This document shows positions 58,248-64,000 of a stretch of DNA of 64,000 nt, one piece after another; positions within the stretch are counted from its first letter, which is position 1, and every line of letters begins with the position of its first letter. Position numbers and translations under genes: made by a program. The DNA comes from Rhinolophus ferrumequinum (lineage: Eukaryota; Chordata; Mammalia; Chiroptera; Rhinolophidae), in assembly GCF_004115265.2 (NCBI RefSeq), contig NC_046301.1:39148714-39212713 (forward strand), in the 5' to 3' direction. The notes beneath the pieces are model-generated. The model did no database searches. It saw only the letters and a program-made list of their open reading frames with translations, and was not told the origin of the DNA.

Positions 58248-61200
58248 TCAGCCCAACTTGACAAACAGCAACAAGGTGGCAAGAATTCCTGGCAGCTGAA
58301 AGGGGAGAAGAAAGAAACATTGAACCAACTTGAGGGACTTCTGAAACCTGAATCAAATTAGATACATGGAGATAGGAAGCATCCTGTTCCAGAAAGGTCG
58401 GGGCAGGGTTTTAGAAATGGCCAAAAGTCCCTCAGGGCCAAGTTGGAGATAATTTGGACCTATTAACACAGTCAATCTCAGTGGTGGGTAGAAGGTGGAG
58501 GCCTTTCATGATGCACATTAGTCTTTCTCCCTTTGCGTCCCACAGGTCTTATTTCCCTGCTCTTCTGCTCTCCCCTGGGTCCTGCAAACTACGTTTCCCA
58601 GAATCTCCTGCCCTCTTGCTTCCTGTTAGGTTTGGCCAATAGGAAGTACTAATTAGAGATGGGAGAGTGGGAGGAAATGTTGGAGTATTTCTTCCCTATG
58701 TTCTCCTCTCTTCTGTTCATCCTGAGTTCTCCAAGACCACACCTATGGGCAGATGGTCCCTCCTCCTTGGCTCTTGCTCTCCCCACCTCTTCAGGCCCAA
58801 GAAAAGTAAAAGCTACCCAAGTTGCTAGCCCGTTGAGTGCCTCAACATCCCTTATTTTCCCTAACCCTGCCCACACCTCTGCAAGGAGGCCCCTGAGGCT
58901 TCTTCAAAGGATTATCTGGAGGCTGATTTCTGTTTCCAGCTGGGATGCTGACTGTTATTACCTCTTTCGGGAAGAGGGTGTGATATAGTTTGCAGACACA
59001 TATTCGATATAAATTCGTATGATTAAAAAAAGTGCCTACTTTTAAAATACAAATCAGATAGATGGAACTCATGTATATATTGGGTGGTCGTGATCTGCAG
59101 AAAAACACTATCGCATATTGAAAATCAGTATGGGAGAAGCACATGAGAAAAACTTGGGGGCTCAAAGAGATGGAGAACCTTTTTTTTAAATAACAGCTTT
59201 ATTGAGAGGTAATTCATATATTATACAATTCACCTTTCTAAAGCATACAGTTAAGTGGTTTAATCCCTTTACACTTAATGAATTGCTGAGGAGGTAAGAC
59301 TTATATCTGTCATTTTGCTATTTATTTTATATTTGCCTTTTTTGTTGTTCTTGTTCTGCTATTCATCCATCATGACTTCTTTCGTGTTAGATATTTTCTA
59401 GTGCACCATTTTAATTCTCTTGTTGTTTCTTTTCCTATATTTTAAACTTATTTTCTTAGTGGTTGCCCTGGGGGTTACAAAGAACAGCTTTACTTTTTAC
59501 AGTCTAGTTTAAATGAATACTAAATTAATTTCATTAGCCTACATATAGCCCTGTTTTTCTCTAGCCTTCTTTGTGCTATTATTGTCGTGTGAATTACATC
59601 TTAATATAAGTCTAGCAACACAGTTTTATAGTTATTGCCTTATGAACTTGTCTTTAAGTGAGGTAGGAGAAGAAAAGTTTTAAAGAATATTTTTTTTCTC
59701 CCTGGGGTTTATCTGGACTGGGCTCTGAGCAGAGATCCGTGTCTTGGACAGTCTTGAGGATGAGAATAGCTCCTGTGCATAACGTTTCCACAGTGAGAGG
59801 TCTTCGACCATCCCTAGCGGTGCATGGAGAACTCATCACCTTTCCACTACTGCCTCCCTGCGATCTCCGTCTCAGGTAAGACCTCCCTCGAGTTGATGAC
59901 AATAACATCCCAGAATTGTAGGGCAATGTGCAAAGCCTCTGATGCATTCCACCTCATCAATGCTCACGACAAACAACGGGGCAGCCCATTTTACAAATGA
60001 GGTAGGCTGTGGTCCTGCCTCACAGTCAGATCACTAATAAGTGACATAACTGGGACTAGAGTTTGGAGCCCCAGCCCGTGTGCACTCAGGCCTACCCCCA
60101 GGGAAGTGTAGGGCCTACTCATGAGCTGGACGAACGGAGCGTATCCTCAGAGGAAGTTGTTCCTCACCTGAATTGGATCTGAGCCCCAGCACCCTCATGC
60201 CTTCCCCCCTTTCTAGGTGAACCATTAATGAGATCACCCTGCTTGAAATGACCTCCCCTCTCACCTTCCCAATTTTATATTTCTCCTGAACACTTATCAC
60301 TATCATTTTCCAATTTAAAGAATCATATTTCTTGTCTTTCCCTGCTGATTAGACGTTCAGCTCCCGAGGGCAGGGATTTTTGTCTGTTTATTTTATTTAT
60401 TTATTTAAACTTTTATTTATTTTAAGTGTTTTTCCAGGACCCATCAGTTCCAAGTCAAGTAGTTGTTTCAATCTAGTTGTGGAGGGCCCAGCTCACAGTG
60501 GCCCATGTGGTGATTGAACCGGGAACCTTGTTGTGAAGAGCACTGCGCTCTAACCAACTGAGCTAGCCGGCCGCCCTGATTTCTGTCTGTTTAGTTCGTT
60601 GTTGTGTCCCTAGTGCCTACAACAGTGCCTGGACATAGTAAGTGCTCAATAAAGTTTGTGGAGTGAAAAAGTGAATGTTAAAACCTTTCTACGAGCTTTC
60701 TATCATACTCGGAATAAAGCCAAACCCATCTTTGCAGCCCACAGGGCCTTGTATGATCTCCCCCATCAACTCCCTACCTTCACCTCCCCTTACGCCCTTC
60801 TCACTCATCTTGCTCCAGACACAGGGGTCTCTCTGCTGGTCCTTGAATAAGCCAAGATTATTCCTGCCTCAGGGCCTTTGCACTGTCTGTTCCCTCTGCC
60901 TTCCCCCCACACACATGGCTTTCCCTCATCTCCTCAGGTCAACTGTCACCTTCTCTGAGAGGCCCTCCCTGATCTTCCCTATTCCATCACCATGTTTTAC
61001 TGTCTCCCCTACTTGAATGTCACGGCCACATTGGCAGAGATTTTTTTTTCTTTTGTCACTGCTTTGTCTTCAGTATCCAGAACAGTGATTGGCACACAGT
61101 AGGTACTCAGTATAAGAGCTCAGTGTGTCCCAGAGGCTCTGGGCCTTACCTGCATCACTGCTGCCCCCAGTGTGCCCCCGATCAGGTTGAAGCTCTGCGT

Positions 61201-63290
61201 CCTGGTTATTTTCAGGAGCTTGGGAAAACAGCCCTAAGAATACAAATATTAAGGCAGACAGGACCTGGTTAGGGGCTCGTAGACTCCACGGCCCCATTAC
61301 CTCCCACACCTTTTGGGCCACCGAAACTGCTCTCAGATTCAGGGAGGATAAAGGGACGTTGGCTCCTTCTTGCTTGACTATCCCCCCAACACTCTAGCAT
61401 CTTCCTGGCCTCCTCACACACCCACACACCCCAGAACACCCCTGTATTCATCTGTACTGATGTCCAACTGGGGTGAGTCCTGAATTATTACTAGCTGTGT
61501 GACCTTGGAGAAGTCACTACTCTTTCCTTTGCCTTTGTTTCCCCAACTGTAAATGTGACCAACTGTGACCCAACAACCCAACAAGATTTTTGTGTAAGTA
61601 ACGAGAAAAAAATCTACATGAAGAACCCAGCAGTGGTTTGACACAAGGGGAGCATTCAATAACTGTTAGTTATTTCTGAGTGCTCTTTACATATGAACAG
61701 AAAGGCTAACATGCCTCCAGCACCTTCTCAGCCCTGTACATATATTTTCTCACTCATTTCTCATTACAACCTCATGAGGTGGGTACTTCTTTTCTCTGTT
61801 TCATAGGTGAAGAAACTGAGGCTCAGAAAGATTAAGAGACCACACAGTGGGTGGGCAGAGCAGTCTCCTGCAGGTGATGGGGTCTCCACTCCCCATGCTG
61901 GGGTCACTGAGATGCTTCCCCCTTCTAGGCCCCCAGCACTTCTTGTTTCTGGAAGCTTGGGTTGCCTTGAGCTCAGTGTTGGCAGTTCAGTGACCCACTT
62001 CACATAAGAAGCCTTTATTAAGTGCCTAGTGTTTGCTGGCACTGAACTGGGCACTGGGAATGCCACAATGTACAAAACAGACAAAATTCTTGCCTTGGTG
62101 GGGCCGAAATTTGAGTGGGGGAAACAGGTAAACGGGTAGTGATTAAACACTGGATAGACACTGGAGCAGGGTAAGGAGATGGAGTGTGACGGTGATTTAG
62201 GGGCAAATCTTATTATAGAGAGGGGCTCAAGAACAGCCTCACCAAGGAAGTGACAATGAAACACAGACCTGAAAGAGATGAGGCAGGAAGACATTTAGGG
62301 GAAGAGCATTCCAGGCAGAAGGAACAGCCTTTGCAAAAGCCCTGAGGCTGGCATGTGCCTGGTGTGTTTGTGTACCAGTAAGGAGGCCAATGTGGCTGCA
62401 ACAGAATGAGGGAAGGGGTGAGTGGGAGCAGAGGCCATCAGGAGGTGACAGTCAGGTGGTGCAGGGCCCAGTGGGCTAGTGTGTAGCCCCATGTTCATCT
62501 TTGAGGTCCTAACCTGGGACTCGACCCGCCAGTTCTCTGCAGGGAGCCATTCCAGGGTGATGGATGAATTAATGAAAGATTCCTATTTCCTCCCTCAGAG
62601 GAGATCCTTGTGTCACTCACTTGAGGCAGAAGTCAAGGAGAAGCTGGGGGTTGGGTATGAAGCCCAGCTCCACCACTCCCTGGCTATGGAATCCTCTCTG
62701 TGCCTCAGTTTTCTCATCTGTAAAATAGAGAAGTGCAGTCCCCACCTGGAGAGTTGCGATGGGGACAGAATTCCCAAAGTGAGTGCCCAGTCACATGGTC
62801 TTCGTTATCACCAGAATGATCATTTCTCATCACTGTTGTTGAAGTTTAAGTTCTCTGTATGGCAGGTAGTATGGTCCAGGCAATGGACTCAGGCTAACAT
62901 AAACTCAAATCCCAAAGCCATGTGACCTCGAGCCCTTCATGTTCCCTCCCTGTGAAAGGGGGATGATAACCCTAACTCCCCAAGGCTGTGTGGATGAAAT
63001 GAGCTGAACACCCAATGAGAGTTCATTTCCCTCTCCCCTAACCCCTTTTCCTGGGTTTCCTGCAAATATGCAATTTTTATAAAGGTCACCAGCCCTTGAC
63101 GTCTACCAAGGTGATGGCCAACAAAATCTCAGGTTACCTCCTGGTGGATGACACCTATGGATACGTTGTGCCCGTCGCAGGCCACGGTCCTGAAAGATTT
63201 ACAGCAGCTCCTTGGGTAGGTGTGGCCGGTCATCATTTCAAAGGAGGAACCAGAAAAATCTGTGTAGTTCTTCACGCCACAACACTTCAG
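58248..63290 (-). CDS. TSPAN16: TSPAN16, tetraspanin 16 (last three coding exons; 5' part outside window)
   Basis: Tetraspanins have four membrane helices and organise membrane microdomains; TSPAN16 itself is poorly characterised. Exons are 63290-63138, 61233-61150 and 58295-58248, all phase 0, giving 94 residues to the TGA. The first encodes most of the large extracellular loop, with the family CCG motif (LKCCGVKNYTDF), a glycosylation site NYT, PRSCC and VACDG, covering the usual disulphide cysteines. The second reads GCFPKLLKITRTQSFNLIGG then TLGAAVMQ, the start of the fourth helix. The third, LPGILATLLLFVKLG, completes the helix and ends after one Lys and Gly. Helices 1-3 must lie beyond 64,000. 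Human TSPAN16, as I recall it, ends differently after the same point. Confidence 0.88.
60375..60582 (-). mobile_element. Bat tRNA-derived SINE (VES/Rhin-1 type), reverse orientation
   Basis: Read on the minus strand it starts GGGCGGCCGGCTAGCTCAGT. It has an A box (TAGCTCAGTTGG) and a B-box-like GGTTCAATCAC, then a non-tRNA body (GAGCTGGGCCCTCCACAACT, ACTTGACTTGGAACTGATGG) and an AT-rich TTTA-type tail. It is a SINE, not a working tRNA gene: the acceptor stem is not closed and the 3' half is unrelated. Confidence 0.8.
60690..61095 (+). repeat. L2 LINE 3' fragment
   Basis: CATACTCGGAATAAAGCCAA, CCCACAGGGCCTTGTATGAT, CTGCCTCAGGGCCTTTGCAC, TCTCTGAGAGGCCCTCCCTG and CCAGAACAGTGATTGGCACA follow the L2 3'-end order. 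Confidence 0.75.
61234..63137. other. TSPAN16 intron between the last two loop exons
   Basis: No exon is seen. It holds MIR copies near 61,480-61,560, 62,650-62,760 and 62,865-63,020, a reverse MIR-like patch near 61,780-61,860 and an ancient repeat at 62,010-62,480. Confidence 0.55.
62010..62480 (+). repeat. Ancient mammalian interspersed repeat, copy 4 of 4
   Basis: It runs from TTATTAAGTGCCTAGTGTTT through AATGTACAAAACAGACAAAA to GAAGAGCATTCCAGGCAGAA and CCTTTGCAAAAGCCCTGAGG. It is the best preserved of the four copies. Family not assigned. Confidence 0.6.
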
Positions 63291-63348
63291 CTGTAAAGAG
63301 GAGAATAAACACTTGAAGACTTCCTTTCAAGTATTAAAGTAATAGGGC

Positions 63349-63740
63349 CTGCCCGGTGGCTCAGGTGGTTGGAGCGCCGTGCTCCTAATGCCGAGGTCAC
63401 CTGTTCGATTCCCACACGGGCCAATGAGCTGCACCGTCTACAACTAAGATTGTGAACAATGGCTCTCCCTTGAGCTGGGCTGCCATGAGCAACCGGAGGT
63501 CGGCGTGAGCTGCCGTGAGCTGCCGTGGGCTACCGTGTGCTGCCCTGAGCAGCCAGTGAGAGCTGCAGTGAACTGCTGTGAGCAGACGACCTACTGGTGA
63601 CCGACTGCCTCAGCTGGGGGGAGCGCAAGGCTCATAATACCAGCATGGGCCAGAGAGCTGTGTCCTACACAACTAGACAGAAACAACGGCTTGAATCGGA
63701 GAGGGAGGGAGGCAGAAGAAGGGGGAAAAATATTAAACTA
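63349..63740 (+). mobile_element. Composite bat SINE with internal GAGCTGCCGT repeats
   Basis: The head GCCTGCCCGGTGGCTCAGGT has an A box (TGGCTCAGGTGG) and B box (TGTTCGATTCC), as in bat VES/Rhin-1 SINEs. A middle section repeats GAGCTGCCGTG-type units about eight times (63,465-63,585). A second tRNA-like segment follows (CTGCCTCAGCTGGGGGGAGC, AATACCAGCATGGGCC), then an A-rich end. It looks like a dimer or an expanded member of the family. Confidence 0.8.
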
Positions 63741-63789
63741 ATAACAATAGAAATCAGTCGCCATGGCTACTGTCTAGCACAGTCACAAG

Positions 63790-64000
63790 GGCTTGTGCTA
63801 AATGCCTCCCTTGTCCCCCCACCACGGCTCAGAACTGTCCGTGGTTCCCATCTTACTTGGAGTGAAAGCTGGACTCACCACTGTCCAAACCATCCACAAG
63901 GCTCTGCACGACCTACCCTGTCACCTCAAGGCCCTCGTATCCTCCCACTCTCCTTACTCACTCACATTGGTCTCTTTGCTGTTTCTCAAACACACAAAGC
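63790..64000 (+). repeat. L2-type LINE fragment running to the window edge
   Basis: CTCAGAACTGTCCGTGGTTC, ACAAGGCTCTGCACGACCTA and CCTGTCACCTCAAGGCCCTC resemble the L2 3' region. No TSPAN16 exon was found between 63,291 and the edge. Confidence 0.5.

Larger units (their letters stand above)
58300..61149. other. Last TSPAN16 intron
   Basis: No exon is seen in this 2.85 kb. Besides the SINE and L2 listed separately, AT-rich L1-like sequence lies at 59,180-59,290 (AACAGCTTTATTGAGAGGTA, ATACAGTTAAGTGGTTT), with more AT-rich text to about 59,650. Reverse MIR-like sequence lies near 59,990-60,080. Confidence 0.5.

Noticed and set aside
60500-60582. Second tRNA-like segment, minus strand
   Set aside because: It is the same SINE family; the acceptor stem does not close and the rest is non-tRNA body.
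63349-63425. Possible tRNA gene with A and B boxes
   Set aside because: The tRNA-like head continues into a SINE body, and a closed acceptor stem is lacking.

Overview
This window is nuclear DNA of a placental mammal, almost certainly a bat. Its genes are split by GT/AG introns, and the intergenic space is full of mammalian MIR, L2, L1 and DNA-transposon relics. Two tRNA-derived SINEs of the bat VES/Rhin-1 type (about 60,375-60,582 and 63,349-63,740) point to bats, probably the horseshoe-bat side of the tree. No tools were run. Gene names come from recognising translated exons against remembered mammalian orthologues, and exon borders were read by eye from splice sites and reading-frame phase.

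The gene order is RGL3 > EPOR > (SWSAP1, PLPPR2, CCDC159 on the minus strand) > TMEM205 > RAB3D > TSPAN16 (minus strand). This matches human 19p13.2, read in the opposite orientation. Positions 1-10,250 hold the 3' part of RGL3 (14 exons; the 5' exons lie outside). EPOR is complete in eight exons at 13,749-18,389, with GATA and Sp1 motifs upstream. A shortened mariner transposon lies just 3' of EPOR. SWSAP1 (two exons, 20,443-21,798) and PLPPR2 (eight coding exons, 27,200-32,336) follow on the minus strand, then CCDC159 (35,342 to at least 38,514). TMEM205 (42,090-43,762) and RAB3D (47,065-51,288, with a long 3' UTR to about 53,970) are on the plus strand. The last three coding exons of TSPAN16 (minus) close the window, and its 5' part lies beyond 64,000.

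The genes do not form a pathway. RGL3 is a Ral exchange factor, EPOR the erythropoietin receptor, SWSAP1 a RAD51-paralogue-like ATPase, PLPPR2 a lipid-phosphatase-like membrane protein, CCDC159 a coiled-coil protein, TMEM205 a small membrane protein, RAB3D a secretory-vesicle GTPase and TSPAN16 a tetraspanin. CpG-rich starts are visible at SWSAP1, PLPPR2, TMEM205/CCDC159 and RAB3D.

I found no sign of a new multi-gene system. The points most worth a second look are: the bat-type mobile elements (a deleted mariner with an internal 40-bp duplication and a composite SINE); an apparently extra cytoplasmic tyrosine in EPOR; paired GATA sites at EPOR; octamer motifs at the PLPPR2 start; a homeodomain-type palindrome between CCDC159 and TMEM205; a tetraspanin-like last exon in TSPAN16; and several introns built of decayed tandem repeats.
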